From positions 83,069,652 to 83,133,651 of the forward strand of contig NC_079496.1 in assembly GCF_030052815.1 (NCBI RefSeq): a stretch of 64,000 bases of DNA. Direction: 5' to 3'. Position numbers and translations under genes: made by a program. Source of the stretch: Hevea brasiliensis (taxonomy: Eukaryota > Streptophyta > Magnoliopsida > Malpighiales > Euphorbiaceae). Shown here piece by piece: positions 10,400-23,651 of the stretch. The notes beneath the pieces were generated by a model. It had not been told where the DNA came from and searched no databases. It saw only the letters and a list, made by a program, of their open reading frames with translations. Positions within the stretch are counted from its first letter, which is position 1; each line of letters opens with the position of its first letter.

Positions 10400-11162
10400 T
10401 TCTGCAGGTGCTATTGCAGGGTATCCGGATTGGGGCCAACTTTTGGTCCACTTGCTTTGGTCTTTTGGGCATGGTTTCTTCAGCAAAAATGTGCCATTAT
10501 AAGCCTAGTTTCATGTCCAATTGGCCAAACACCAATTGGACCTACACAGCCAAAGTTATGGCTGTCTAAGTGGGCTGGAATCTCAGCCACCCTTGCTGCT
10601 GTCCCTAGGCAACCTACCATATCACTTTGCCATGCCATATTTCAGTCCAATTTATGGTCAACTTACCTCAAATGGTCACTAATTGACCATTAGAATGTTT
10701 TTTAACAATTTTATAAAGCAAAGTCAAAATTTCACTCCTAAACCCTAGCTCAATTTCAAAGTTTTCACAAATTTCCTTAGTTAACTCTTTTATTCTTTGT
10801 ATATATATATGTATACACTTTAAACATAAGCTCTAGTTCACTCTAAGTCCATCAAACAATCAAAATCATTCCTTCCTTAGGGCTGCTGAAAATTGAAGAT
10901 ACTCTAACATATATAATTTACTTCAAATTATTACAATTTCTTAACTTAATTTGATGCTCTAACAAAGATTAAAAGAATGAGAGAGGAAATAAAGCACTAA
11001 CCTCTTTGCTCAACTTATTGAGCTTGTGAAAACTTTAGAATTTCTCCTCTTTGTGGCTGCCTAGAGTTACCTTGTGATGTGGGGATAAGTTTTAGTGAAT
11101 GGAGTAGGAAAATTTATGGTGAAATGAGGAGAGAACTTGAGCTTTGGTTGAAAATCAATGGA

Positions 11163-11186
11163 GGGAGGAGGGAGGAGGGAGGAGGG
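11163..11186 (+). other. G-quadruplex motif in E1 5' LTR
   Basis: The same four GGG runs with AGGA spacers as at 3609-3632, so the motif is intact in both LTRs. Confidence 0.6.
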
Positions 11187-12177
11187 TTTCGGCTGGTTTG
11201 GGTCCAAAGGAAGAAGATGAAATTTTTCTTTTATTTTCAGCCTCTTTAGTTTGTTTTAAGTGTATTTGTTATATGGTGATTGGTGGACCATTTTTAAATG
11301 ACATCATTATGATGTCACAATTCCCAATTACTTACTTTTCTTTTTACTTTTGTTTTCTTATTTTCATTTCTCATTTTTAATAAATTTTTCATCAACATTA
11401 ATTCATATTTTATGTCACAATATTTATTTACTCAACTGGCCAAGTCGGCCAAAAATCACCTCTGAAGGCGAAATGACCAAAATGCCCTCCGTTTGGCTTA
11501 ACGGGTCAAAATTGTCTGTACCGATTGAAAACTTTTTCTAAGTATTTTCTTGGCATTCTAATGCCATGGGAACCTCAATGACCCTTCTCTGGAGTCCCAA
11601 AAATTATTTTATAATTTTTCCCCCCGGTTTAGGGCTACTAGTTGCAAGAACCGCAACTTCCCTCTGGGTTACCCATCGCTAGGGTACCAGCTCGTTTAAC
11701 TCGGTTGTATTTTATTTCTAAAATTTTTACTAAATTTTTCTTATTAATATTTGAGTTGATTATGGTCCCTCTCTTAAGTTTAAATATTTTTCCAGACATT
11801 CTAGCATGCGGATGATTAATCGTCACCGAATAAAGAGGATGTACGGAGTAGTTACCGGGAGGGTGTTACACAAATTCACAACTTAGAATTAGTCTCAAAA
11901 TTTCTCATACTCAATCTTAATCAGAATCATCATGATCAGATGCTTAACTCATATATTTGAATTCTTACATTTCATTATCTTACATAATTTGCCAACTAAT
12001 TACATAAGTTTGTCAAGTACAGGATATACAAATAATTTACAATATACTTAAAATGAACAAAATACATAACATGTGTAAATATAAGCCCTATCTACATGCA
12101 TTGCTAAGGAGGTGACAACCTAGTACACTTCTGACACTTCTGTAGATCTGGACTCCAAAATCTCAGTCGAAGTACCT

Positions 12178-12220
12178 GCGCGAGGAAAACAATTCCATCG
12201 CGCTAAGCATTTCTGCTTAG
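12178..12220 (-). other. Conserved two-hairpin element, LTR J copy
   Basis: GCGCGA (12178-12183) pairs with TCGCGC (12198-12203), and CTAAGCA-TTTC-TGCTTAG at 12203-12220 forms a perfect 7 bp stem with a different loop from E1. Confidence 0.7.
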
Positions 12221-12623
12221 TAGTGTAATAGTATATCAAGAAATAATATATACAAATAAAGAAAGAAAGAAATCATAATTCGGATACTCAGGAATCAATT
12301 TAATTTGGTATGATATTTCTAGTATCAATTATCCTATATACTAGTTTGATCTTCTTTGGAAGTACTAAGTTATAACCTTTCAGTAATAATGCCTAGTATA
12401 CAACTTATTATAACTTTATTGTATTTTAAGTCTCTACGGTTCTGCAAATTGTATTTTTGTTATGTTTCTATTGCTAATCTCTTTTACTCATTTCATTCAA
12501 TACTTAATTTAATTGTATTGAAATTTCATTATACTTAACTTAACTTAACTGCTTGAATTGAATAATGTTTTAATTGACTGCCCATGTAGCCTATACACTG
12601 ATCAGACTGGATAAACGGATATA

Positions 12624-12781
12624 CTAGCTCTGGGTACCTAGTACCTCGGGCCGTCACACCATCAGTCAAAAAGTATCTCCCGGTGTGCAAACAGTGGATA
12701 AACTAGCACTAGGTACCTAGTACCTCGGGCCGTCACACCATCGGTCACAAAGTGTCTTTCGGTGTGCAAACAGTGGGGTTA
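12624..12781. repeat. 79 bp tandem duplication in LTR J
   Basis: Two copies, starting 12624 and 12703, both carry CCTAGTACCTCGGGCCGTCA and CGGTGTGCAAACAGTG. This block is single-copy in E1 and K. Confidence 0.75.
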
Positions 12782-14265
12782 AAAAACCATATAATCAATC
12801 AGTAAGGCAATAAGCTGAGTATCATAATATAATATGTATAGCTATAGGCTATTAAAATTATAGTATGGCATAATAAGCCATAAAACATAGTGTGGCATGA
12901 AGTCATTTACAATACAGCTGTCAGAACCCTATTGGAATGCCAGCCTATCTAAACTAGTCAACTAGGCAATACTAAGGAATTTACAAACTTAAATATTTAA
13001 TTCTTTATTTTTAGGGTTTATAGGTCATTATACCTTTTACTGGTCAACAAAATTGTTGACCTTTTTATGCATTATAGATAGGTTGATTCTAGTATCAACA
13101 TGTCACAATTATTCAGTAGATCATCAGACAGATCACATTTCATATCAATTGTTCTGAATTACCATTGTGCTTAAAGCATTTTTCTTGTCTCTAATAATAA
13201 GGACTAATGTCCCATTCATACATTCATATGATTTATTAAGTCATTATGTTTCTTATTCACATTACTAGTTAAACATAAATGTTGACTTTTCCACACTGAA
13301 CAAATATGTTGGTTATAGTTGCACTAGTATTCCTCATTTTGAGTTTATACTTGTTGCCATTGATTTCCAAACTTAATTCAAGGCTAATTATATGTGATTC
13401 CAAAATTTCAGATTTCATGGCCAATGGTTACAGTTCCAGTGGGTCAGGCTATAGGGTGAAATTAGTAAAATTCTTAATCAAATTGTTTCTTATTGTCTCT
13501 TCTTTAATTCCCTTTTTGAATTACTCCATTTTGAGTTGTATAACTCAAGTTATGGTCAATTAACCATAACTAGGTCAAATATGAATTTTGGTTCCCTTAG
13601 TAGTCATTTTGATTATGGACTTCACTAATTTATTTGGACTGCTTATAATGACATTTAGGCCTAGTGTGCCTCATAGGATTTGGTGCCCTATGTCTTATAG
13701 TCATTTAGAAATTTTACTTGTAAATTTTCAAGTATTATAGAATTATTTATAGTCAAATTTTTGACTTGGACTCAAAGGTCCTATATTGGCATGGTCCTCA
13801 ATTAGGTCAATGGTTTTGACCTTAAATTCTGGCCTTATACACTTATAATTTGAGGAAATTGCCTAAAACAAAGCTTTAGGTCTCTTTCTTAGCTTTCTAG
13901 ATTGGTATGGCTCATTTCATTTGGAGACTTCTTGTGGGAGATATGCCTATTTGAAATTTTCTGGACTTAATGGTCAATTGTATCAATTCTAGATTTAGTA
14001 TGTCAATTTAATCAACTTAATTGGTCTAGTTCCCTTGATTTTTGGGTTCTGGTCAAAATTTCAATATTGTAGGTCTATTTCTTATTGAACTTTTGGCACT
14101 GATTTTAGGTTATTCTGAGTTGTATAGACCAAGATATGGTTAATTTACTAAAGCTGGATAGATTGCATTTTCAATGCAACTTTAGGTCATTTTTAGGTCA
14201 AGTTCAATTCTGGTAGGTTTGGTACGCTAACTTGGGCAAATAATTTGACTTGGTTCTGGTCATTT

Positions 14266-14830
14266 TTGGGCTTTGGTGTCTTCATAAGAGTTGTAGCTCT
14301 ATGTCTAATCTTTCCATTGATATAAATTTCAGGTCATTTGGACCTGTTTGAGTGAGTTATGGTCAAATGAGTGACTACTGTTCAAATGGTCAATTTCTGG
14401 ATTGCAATGGTTCTGGATAGTTTTGTTACCTCAATTATGCAAGCAATTTGACTTAGTAAATGACATTTCTGGGTTATGTGATCTTCACCAAAGTTGTAGC
14501 TCTATGTCTAAGCTTTCCAACGGTATAAATTTCAGGTCATTTGCAGTTGTGTAGACCAAGATATGGTCATTTTAGTGTGGCTGGTCAAGTTACACTTATA
14601 TTGCATTATTAGGTCATTTTCAAGTCAAAGTCAATTCGGCCAGTTTTTGTAACCCAAATTGGGCAATTAATTTGACTTGCTTAATGGTATTTTTGGGCTT
14701 GGTGGTCTCTACCAAAGTTGTAGCCCTATGTCTAAGCTTTCCAATGATATAAATTTCAGGTCATTTGGACCTGTTTTGAGTGAGTTATGGCCAAAAAACT
14801 GGTTACTGTTCATATGGTCAAATTCTAGAT
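14266..14830. repeat. Three diverged ~200-225 bp units in LTR J
   Basis: Each unit carries AGTTGTAG..CTATGTCTAA (anchored at 14291, 14494 and 14718), then TATAAATTTCAGGTCATTTG. Two of the three then have a GAGTTATGGYCAAA..TGGTCAA half-palindrome. Other Tekay LTRs carry this module once. Confidence 0.65.
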
Positions 14831-16375
14831 TTGCCATGTTACCTATTCCAGATTAGGTTAATTTTATGGTCAATTTTTGGACAGAATTTTGGCAACATTT
14901 CTACATGAAAGTTGGCCTATTTTATGTCTAGTTTTACCTCCAATTGAGGTCACACAATTTAGGTTAGGGCTGAAAATGCACACTGCCCTCAACCAATTCT
15001 CAATTGCACAAACAATCTCACTTCTAACAAAATTCCTCCAACTTCCAAACACCCAATTACATACAAGCACTTCTAATTGTCATCAAATAAATCTTATTTT
15101 GGTCACTTCCAGCAGTATACACAAATCCTCAATAGTCAATACAATACCTTAAATCAGTTGGTCAATGTCAACATAATACACATTCCATCAAATTTTGGCA
15201 CAATTATTTCCATCAATCTATACATGGCCTACATTTACTTATTCATCAACAACACAAATCACCATTCAAATTCATGAAATTGACATTATCCTATATCTTC
15301 AAGGCAGCCAATTTTTGACTCTTTAATAATTATCAATTTTCTCAATTTTACTTAGCAATTTAACTTGCCCAAAGCTCAGCACAAGGATTAGTGAAGGAAA
15401 ATGGGAAGATTAAGCACTTACCTTTGTTTATAGCTTGCTAAACCTTGAAATTTCTTCTTTTTCTTACTGCCCAAAGCTTTCCCAAGCTGTGTAGACAATA
15501 ATTTATGAAGGAATTTAGGAAGGAAATGGCTTGAAAATGGGTGGATTGAAGCTTGGTGTGTGACCGGCCATGGAGGACAATGGAGAGGAAAACCAATTCG
15601 GCTTGAAGAAAAATAAAGGTTGAATATGACTTTTGAGTGGTGAAATCTGTCCTTAATGGCCCTTTTTATATCCCATTAACTCCTACTTAGTGCTCCACTA
15701 ATTAACTTTAAACATTATAGTAATTAACTTTAATTAATTCTAATTACACCCCTTTAATTTTCCTTAATTATTCTATATATATGATTTCTAATTTTTCATG
15801 GCATTTTCAAAATTTAACACCACTTATTTTTAATGGACATTGAGGTCAAAAGTCAACTCTAGGTATCAAATGACCAAAATGCCCCTTTACGGGTTGTATT
15901 CTCGATTTTTCAGTAACACCGATTTTTGTTGGTTTTTTTTTAATTTTTTCTTTGTACTAATTCATTAATTTTTATTTGACATTTTTAATGTTAATTATAC
16001 CTCAATAGGCCTTTATCTATGTCTCGAAATTTAATTTTGAGGGTTCCCCGTAGTCTTGGAGTCGGCAATTGCATTCGCCGTAACTTCTCGGTGCGGTCAC
16101 CCATCGCTACGGGTTTGGCTCGTTTAACTTAATCACATTTCATTTCTTTTATTTTCTCTTAATTTTTCTTACATTTTCTTACCTTGTATTCCATCATTTT
16201 ATGTCTTCTCACTATCACCAAAACATAATTCCAGACTTTTTGGCTGTCTGTATTCCGATTGTCCACATTCTAATTATCTGTACTCTGGCCGCCTGTCCTT
16301 TTGGCTGTCCGGACAGACATCAGCTGTCAGTACAGAAGAATGTGCCAGCTACATAAGTGAGGATGTTGCACTTGG

Positions 16376-17034
16376 CTTAATGTGATTAGCTTAATTAAAA
16401 TTAAGATGCAATCAGGTGATGAAATGTGGCAAGGGTTTTAAGTGATGACCTAATTATATAATGTGATCTTATGAGAAAATAAAAATCAGCCACTCTTTTT
16501 ATTTTCTCTCAAGTGTGCCACCGTCCATAGCTCTCTCTCCTCTCTTCATATTCTCTCATCAATTCAAAGAGAATGATCTAAGTTTCTTTGAATTAAAATT
16601 ACTAGAAATTATTTCTAGTGTCCTATATACATCTACAACCTCTCTTAAAGCAAAAACCTAAATTACAATTGGTTGGCAAGGCTTGAGAAGCTGGTTTAGG
16701 GGCTGCCCATTGGTGATCTTGGTGTGGACAAGCTATAGGGACAACAATTGGGGTCCTAGGTGCTTCACAAAGGTACCAATCACATCTACAGTGCATCAAA
16801 AGGTTAGTGCACATATTCTTGTATCAATCTAGGATTCTAATGAATTAATTTGTTAATTCTAAAATCTTAAATGACAAATGTAAATCCTAATACATGTTAA
16901 AAGTATTTTAATATGCAATTGAACATTGAAATCAATTAGGTACATAATGAATCTTGCATGTTGCATGAGACCCTAGATGAAAAATTTTGAATTCAATGTT
17001 CTAATCTAATAATTTTCATGCCTTCGCTCCTTCA
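16376..17034 (+). mobile_element. Copia LTR Z, right part
   Basis: Resumes Z after the CTTGG duplication. It includes the LTR promoter region (TATATAAT near 16455) and ends CTTCGCTCCTTCA. The following TATCT (17035-17039) would be the right copy of Z's own target-site duplication; the left copy is outside the window. Confidence 0.85.
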
Positions 17035-17506
17035 TATCTTTCTTCATTGCAGGCCACTAAAAATATGCCTTTAGATCATGATACATCTTGATACTTTTTG
17101 GGTGCATAGCATGGAAGCTACTATGTGCCTCTTTTAAGATATTCTTCTTCAGTTCTTCATCTCCTGGTACACATATTCTGCCTTTATAATATAGGCACCT
17201 ATCTCCTTTCAACTCATAATCAATCTCCTTCCCCTCTTTAACTCTGCCCATAGTAGTCATCAACTTGTCATCTTGTTTCTGTGCTTCTTATATCTACTGT
17301 AGTAAGCTTGGCTTTACATGCAACTTAGCCAAAATAGCCCCATCTTGTGCTAAAGACAGGTGAACATTTAGTGCTCTCAAGGCCATTATGGACTTTCTGC
17401 TCAAGGCATCAACCACTACATTTGCCTTCCCAGGGTGATAGTCGATCACACAATCATAATCCTTAAGGAATTCAATCCATCTTCTCTGTCTCAGATTGAG
17501 TTCCTT
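17035..17506 (-). pseudogene. pol: Gypsy2 integrase N-terminal fragment and linker
   Basis: The open stretch 17263-17057 encodes the RNase H to integrase linker and the start of the zinc-binding end (EAHSSFHAMHPKSIKMYHD, His pair of HHCC). 17264-17506 is the preceding linker with stop codons ([21 protein letters not shown]). The gene is cut at 17034 by Copia LTR Z before the catalytic core. Confidence 0.8.
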
Positions 17507-18664
17507 CTAGGTTGGCAAGTACTTCAGACTCTTATGATCCGTGTATAAGTAGCACTTCTTACCATATAAGTAATGCTTCCATATCTTCAATGTAAATATG
17601 ATTACCGCCAATTCTAGATCATGAGTTGGGTAGTTCTTTTCATATGGCCTTAGCTGTCTGGAAGTATAGGCAATCACTTTCCCTTTTTGCATCAGAACAT
17701 ACCCAAGCCCATTATGAGAGGCATCATTATAGATCACATAGTCTTTCCCTGACTCTGGCTGTGTTAACACTGGAGCTTCTATAAGCATAACTTTCAGCTT
17801 CCCAAAACTGGCTTGACACTTATCATTTCAGTTAAACTTGGCATTCTTATGCAATAGTTTAGTTAGTGGGGTTGCTATAAGGGAAAACCCCTTTACAAAT
17901 CTCTTGTAATATCCAGCTAACCCCAAGAAGCTTCTGACTTTTGTTACATCTCTTGGAGGCTTCCATTCAACTATCGCTTCAATCTTCTTTGGATCTACTC
18001 TAATCCCATCTGCTGATACTATGTGTCCAAGGAAAGAAATCTCATCTAACCAGAAATCACACTTGGATAGCTTGGCATATAACTGCTTCTCCCACAGTGT
18101 CTGTAATACCACTCTCAGGTGTTCATCCTGCTCCTTCCGGTTCTTATAATACACCAAAATATCATCTATGAAGACCACTATGAACTGATCTAAGTAGGGA
18201 TGAAAGAGATGGTTCATTAGGTCCATGAAAGCTGCTGGTGCATTCGTCAGCCCAAATGGCATCACTAAGAACTTATAGTGTCCATACCAGGTCCTGAAAG
18301 CAATTTTGGGTACATCTACCTCCTTTACCCTTAGCCAGTGATAGCTTGATTTGAGATCTATCTTGGAGAATACACCAGCTCCCTTCAGTTGATCAAACAG
18401 ATCATCTATCCATGGTAAAGGATATTTGTTCTTCACAGTCACCTTATTCAGCTGCCAGTAATCTATACAAAGCTTGAGTGTACCGTCCTTCTTCTTCACA
18501 AATAGCACCGGTGCTCCCCATGGTGACACACTCGAGCGTATGAAACCTTTATCCAATAATTCCTGTAACTGAACTTTTAACTCTCTCAGTTTAGTAGGTG
18601 CCATCCTATATGGAGCAACAGAGATCGGTGCAGTACCTCGCATAACCTCAATAGCAAACTCCAC
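17507..18664 (-). pseudogene. pol: Gypsy2 reverse transcriptase and RNase H
   Basis: 18664-17828 is a long open RT frame: [35 protein letters not shown], catalytic [10 protein letters not shown] and the [17 protein letters not shown] thumb region. RNase H follows at 17788-17507 ([32 protein letters not shown]). A short break with stop codons lies between 17789 and 17827. The frame ends at TAG 17507-17509, where the related E1 and H copies have Gln. Confidence 0.88.
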
Positions 18665-18734
18665 CTCTCTTTGGTGGCAAACTCAGCAACTCTTCTGGAA
18701 ATACATCCAAAAAATCACATACAGTGGGGATGTC

Positions 18735-19441
18735 CTATAAACTCAGGCTAGTCTTCCTAGTGTCAACCACATGTGCTAAGAAAGCCTCACAGCCCTTCCT
18801 TATCAATCTCCTGGCTGCTGTGGCTGATATGATAGTAGAAAGACAACCTGTTCCTTCACCCACAATTGTAACCTCATCCCCAACTGCTGTCTCTAATGTA
18901 ATCCTCTTCAATCGATAATCTACCATAGCCTGATGACATGATAACCAATCCATCCCCAGTATCATATCAAACTCGTGGAATGGTAGTTCAATCAAGTCAG
19001 TCGGAAACTCATAACCCTGTATCATCAGAGGATAACCCCTATAGACCTTTCTCACCATTACACTATGGCCTAAAGGACCAATATGTCCTCCTCTAATACA
19101 TCTATCTGTACCCCTCTATTGGCAGGTGGTGCAATACATATATAAAAGTGTGTGGAATTGGGATCAATCAATTCACATATAGATATATCGTAAAGAGAAA
19201 AAGTACCCCTTATGATATCTACTGGCTCTGGCTCCTCCCGAGCCCTCATAGCATAGGAATGGGGTGCTACCCTGGCCTCTTGCCTCTTAGCAATCTCTGA
19301 AGCAGGTCTGGTCTCTATAATGTACCGACTGTCTCAAGCCTCACAGGTCTTCTACCCCTCTGTGCTATCGGGGCAGACCTTTCAGTCTATGGTGGAGCAG
19401 TGGGAGTACTGCTCCGTGAACAATCTCGTAACAAGTGATCC
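18735..19441 (-). pseudogene. pol: Gypsy2 aspartic protease, degraded
   Basis: 19058-18735 encodes the protease C-terminal half (GMDWLSCHQAMVDY) and linker (CEAFLAHVVDTRK). The active-site half, 19059-19330, is recognisable by alignment to E1 but carries stops and substitutions: the region matching the DPGSTHS signature no longer reads as such. The upstream end is separated from gag by solo LTR K at 19447. Confidence 0.75.
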
Positions 19442-19446
19442 ACAGA

Positions 19447-22400
19447 TGTGACACCCTTTACCTGTCTATAGTACAGCCAAGCAAGGCATGTCACACTCAG
19501 TGCCAAAGCGCCTTAACTTATCTCATTATATTTCTTAGTAATCATATTTAAATTTTGTTAATTTAGATTCAATTCGAAGAAACTGACGGAGTTTCCCTTA
19601 ATTTATTAATACTTTGATGATTCCCCACCTGTGTGAAACAATTATTTCTATATGTATTCTCAAACTCATTTTCTCATTCAGAACATCAATAAATTTCACT
19701 CACAAGAATCCATACGGAATTTCCATCACATTTCCATTCATATACAATTTATATATATGAAATTACAAACTTCATTAATTTACAACAATGCACATGTACA
19801 AATTTTAATAATATACATTACATGTCCAAAATTTAAGTACAAAGACCAAAAATAAAATACAAGCTGGTGGACTCTACCAAAATATGCACTGCTGAGGAGG
19901 TGACACTCAGGACCTAAATGCAGATCAAAAACCTCTAACTCCCAATCTATGGTCTACTGGGCTCTCCGTCCTGATCTCCAATACCTACACGTGGCAAAAA
20001 GCGATGAGCTAAGCATAAAGCTTAGTGGTGACAATATAATATAAAAATAAATTAAATAAATAAATACAAGAAATTATACTGTTAATTTATCCGGACTAAA
20101 TTTTTTTTGATAATTGTTTGTAATATCCTTAATTTTATGACTTTTATGTTCATTTCATGATTACAAATCTTTAAGACTTATTTTCATTGCTCAAGTAATC
20201 TATACCAGTTGACTGGACTAGATAAATGGGTAAACTAGCACTGGGTACCAAGTACCTCTGGCCGTCACACCATCGGCCACAAAGTGTTTGCTAGGTGTGC
20301 AATAGAATGGCTAATAAGCCATAATAACCATCGAGCATAAAGCCAAATATGTCAAAAGTATCAAAATGGCACTAAAGCCATGAATCACAAAATGGCACTA
20401 AAGCCATGAATCACAAAATGGCAAAAAGCCATAGATAGTACTACAATTGGAATCCTATTGGCATGCCAAACTATCCAAACCAATCATTCTAGACATACTA
20501 GAGCATATTAACAAAGTTGATTGTTTAGTTATTTGCACTTAATATTTGGTGGTTACTATTCACCTTACTATTCATACATAAATGTTGACTTTTTCAATAA
20601 TAATAGATATGCAAGTTCTAATTACACTATAATACCACATTTTGGATGTTACATTTGTTGCCAAACTCAATTCAAGGCTCATCAAAAGTTATTTCAAATT
20701 TTTAGATTTTATTGCTTATATTTACTGTTTCATTGGACCAATTTACAGTGAGAATTCGGCTAAACTTTCTTCATAAAAGTTGTTCCTTAATGTGTCTTCT
20801 TTAATTTCCTTTTTGAATAATCCCATTTGGAGTTTTGTAGCTCAAGTTATATTATTCTTACCATAACTAGCCGGATTGGTATATTCCCAGATTTTCTGGG
20901 TAAATTTGGTTCTAGCAGTTTTGGTGTCCTAATTTTGGCTAGTGATTTGAATTGGTTTTGTTTAGAATTTGGGTTTCTATTCCTCACGAAAATTGTTCTA
21001 CATTGTCTAAGCTTTCCATGGGTTTAAAAATCAGGTCATTTAGACCTCTATGCACAAAGTTATGGCCATATGAATAAACACTGTTCATTTGGTCATTTTC
21101 TAGATCTAAAATTGAGATACCCGGATTTAGGTAAATTTTAGGTTATCTTAAGTTGGTTTTCTAAGCGGGGTCTCTTCATCAAATATATAGCATTATGTCC
21201 TCATTTCACCTCTAATTGGCCTTATACCAATTGAAGCTACACAAGTCAAGTTATGGCTGCCCAAATACACTGGACTCAAGTCTAGAATTTATGGCACTTA
21301 GGGCAGCCTAACCCTTTCACCATTCAATTCGATATCCAACACCATTTTTAGGTTCAATCATGCGAAAAGGTCACTAATTAACCTTAACATCATCCATTCC
21401 ACAAAAATTGAACAAATCCTCAATTTGGTCTCAAACCCTAACCCCCAATTTTTCAATTTCATGTATAAGTTATGAATTTCAACTTCAAATTCATATACAC
21501 TCATCAAATACTATCATTAGGTGAGTTTAAACCAATCAAAACTAGAAGAACCACCACTCCCTTAAGGCTGTCGAAATCCATGCTCACTCCCACATATATA
21601 TTTTGTTCAATTTGTCACCAATTTCTCATTCAATTTAACTTCCTAACAAGGATTAAAGAAAGAAGAAGGTAAGTATATGCACTAACCTCAAGTAGCTCAA
21701 GTCCAAACTAACCAAAGCTTCAATTTCTTCTCCTCTTTTTTCTCCCAAACACCTTAACAAGCTTCTAGGATAAATTTTTGTGTTGGGAACTTGGGAAAAT
21801 ATGGTGGGAATTTAGGGTTTTATGAGCTTGCTAAGCTCATCAATGGAGGATGGCTAAAGGGATGAGGTTTGACCATGCAAAGATAAGGAAGATGATGGCT
21901 GATTTTTATGTTTATTTGATTCTTTTTATCCCTTTTTAATTGTTTTATAAGTGCTTGTCTAAATGTGATTGGTGGGAAATTTTAATGACATCATTTATGC
22001 ATAATGCTTATGTAATAATTCAATTTTGATTTCATTTTATTTTTCTTTTCTTTTCTTCTTTCTTTCACTCATTTTTAATTAAATTTTTAACAATATTTAT
22101 TCATATTTTTGGACATGGATCTCACTTACTTAAATGGATAAGTTGGTCAAAAATCATCTCTGGTGAAATAACCAAAATGCCATTTGTTTTGCTTAACGAG
22201 CTAAAATTGTTTATACCAATTTAGAAAATTTTCTTAGCATTTTCTTGGCATTCTATTATCATCTAAGCTTCAATAACTCTTCACTGGAGTCCCAAAAATT
22301 ATTTCACAGGTCCCCATGGGTCTAGGGTCGCTAACTGTCTTCACAGCCCCTTCCTGTTAGGTTTACCCATTGCCGGAGCTATGGCTCATTTAACCTTAGT

Positions 22401-22566
22401 GCATTTCATTGCTTACATTTTTCCTAAATTTTTCTTATCATTATTTGGGTTATTTATGACTCCTCACTCTAGTTTAAATATAGTTTCAGATATTTTGGGC
22501 TGTTCGGACAGACATTAGTCATCGGAACAGTAAAATGTATGGACTATTTAAAGTGAGGGCGTCACA
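19447..22566 (-). mobile_element. Tekay-type solo LTR K
   Basis: A 3120 bp LTR, TGTGACACCCT to GGCGTCACA, with no internal region, lying between the Gypsy2 protease and zinc-knuckle regions. The flanks ACAGA (19442-19446) and GTAGA (22567-22571) look like a decayed target-site duplication matching at three of five bases. Removing K rejoins sequence collinear with E1 around 7970-7990. It holds no gene. Confidence 0.8.
20009..20025 (-). other. Conserved hairpin, LTR K copy
   Basis: CTAAGC-ATAAA-GCTTAG, a 6 bp stem at the position of the 7 bp stem in E1 and J. The second, GC-rich hairpin is decayed here. Confidence 0.5.
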
Positions 22567-22571
22567 GTAGA

Positions 22572-23627
22572 TCCACATTTGAAGCATCTCGCAGTTAATA
22601 ATCTACACTCTCCTTGGTGGTTCCTCCCACAATGTGTCCAGGCTGGTATCGGGGCTGATCCCTATGTAGCTACACCCGGAGAACTACCAATTAATACTTC
22701 TGACTGTCCTCCTCTCCTCGGAACAAATCTAGATCTTTGTCTATTACCTCGGCCCTGTGTCTGACACTAAGAGCCCTTAGGCTTCTTACTATCGGTAGCC
22801 GTTGTACCAGATTGGCCCTGTTCAGAACCTCTCTTATGCTGTTTGTCTCTCCTGGATTGCTCCTCATCTTTGACTCTCTCCACATTGAGAGCGGACGCCA
22901 CTAGTCGGGAGAAATCTATATACTGGTGTGATGTGACATGAAGTATGATATTGTCATTCAGACCATCCTCAAACCTATGGCATCTGTCTGCCTCCATAGG
23001 CATCATCTCCCATGCATATCTACTAAGTCTGACAAACTCCCACTCATACTCAGAGACCGTGAGCTGTCTCTACCTCAATATCAGAAACTCTCTCTTTCTG
23101 ACCTCCAGGTACACGTGACTGATATATTTCTTTCTGAACTCAGCTAAAAAGAAATCCCAAGTGATCTGTGCAGGCTGTATAACTCTGGATACTGTCACCC
23201 ACCACTGATATGCATCCTTCTGAAGTAGCGATAGAGTGGACTCCAACTACTGCTCTAGAGTGTAGTGTAGCTGTTGCAATACTCTCTCTATCCTCTCTAG
23301 CCAGTGCTCAGCGACGGCTGGGTCATCCTCCTTCCTACCCTTAAAATCGACTGGCCCGTACTTCCACAATTTCTCCAGTGGGGACCTTTGCATTAGTTGT
23401 GGCTGTGGAGGTGGTGGTGGTGGCTGTGGCGATGGTATGGCTCCGGTAACCTACTAGAGCATCTGCGTTATCTGCTCCAAGAAATCCTACTGTGTCCTAC
23501 CCATAGCACCATGAGATGACTTTGGTATACTATCTCGCTCCTTACTAGAAGCAGGTGTAGGTGCATGACTCTCTACCTCCTCCTTTATAGGTTTAGGAGA
23601 CTCGTGCTCTGAGGGATTAGATGCCAT
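22572..23627 (-). pseudogene. gag: Gypsy2 gag, broken
   Basis: Start ATG at 23627-23625 (MASNPSEHESP, then KEEVESHAP as in E1). The first frame is open to 23487. After a run of stops and frame changes, 23006-22767 holds the gag core end (EADRCHRFEDGLNDNIILHV) and a basic Ser/Gly/Gln region. The zinc knuckle lies at the break made by solo LTR K. Confidence 0.78.
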
Positions 23628-23651
23628 AGATCCTATAAAATAGACAAAGAA

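Larger units (their letters stand above)
1594..11870 (-). mobile_element. Complete Ty3/Gypsy Tekay-type chromovirus E1
   Basis: Full-length but coding-defective LTR retrotransposon on the minus strand. LTRs lie at 1594-4313 and 9124-11870, and the internal region at 4314-9123. A CAAAT target-site duplication flanks it (1589-1593 and 11871-11875). Gene order along the element is primer site, gag, protease, RT, RNase H, integrase, chromodomain, polypurine tract. The LTRs differ by roughly 50 substitutions counted by eye, plus a few indels (about 2%), with transitions dominating in the first 235 bp. It is therefore one of the younger insertions. It sits inside solo LTR J. Stops and frame changes make it non-autonomous. 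Confidence 0.93.
9124..11870 (-). repeat. 5' LTR of E1
   Basis: A 2747 bp LTR, TGTGACACCCC to GTGTTACA. It retains the inverted repeat at 10369-10399 that the 3' LTR has lost. Confidence 0.93.
11876..16370 (-). mobile_element. Tekay-type solo LTR J, second segment
   Basis: The remainder of J, ending GATGTTGCA before the duplicated CTTGG. It holds no gene. Its unusual length is explained at least partly by internal amplification: a 79 bp tandem pair at 12624-12781 and three diverged units of roughly 200-225 bp between about 14270 and 14830. Confidence 0.8.

Noticed and set aside
13306..13563. 85-codon hydrophobic-looking ORF
   Set aside because: Lies in solo LTR J, has no homologous frame in other LTRs, and AT-rich DNA gives hydrophobic-looking chance frames.
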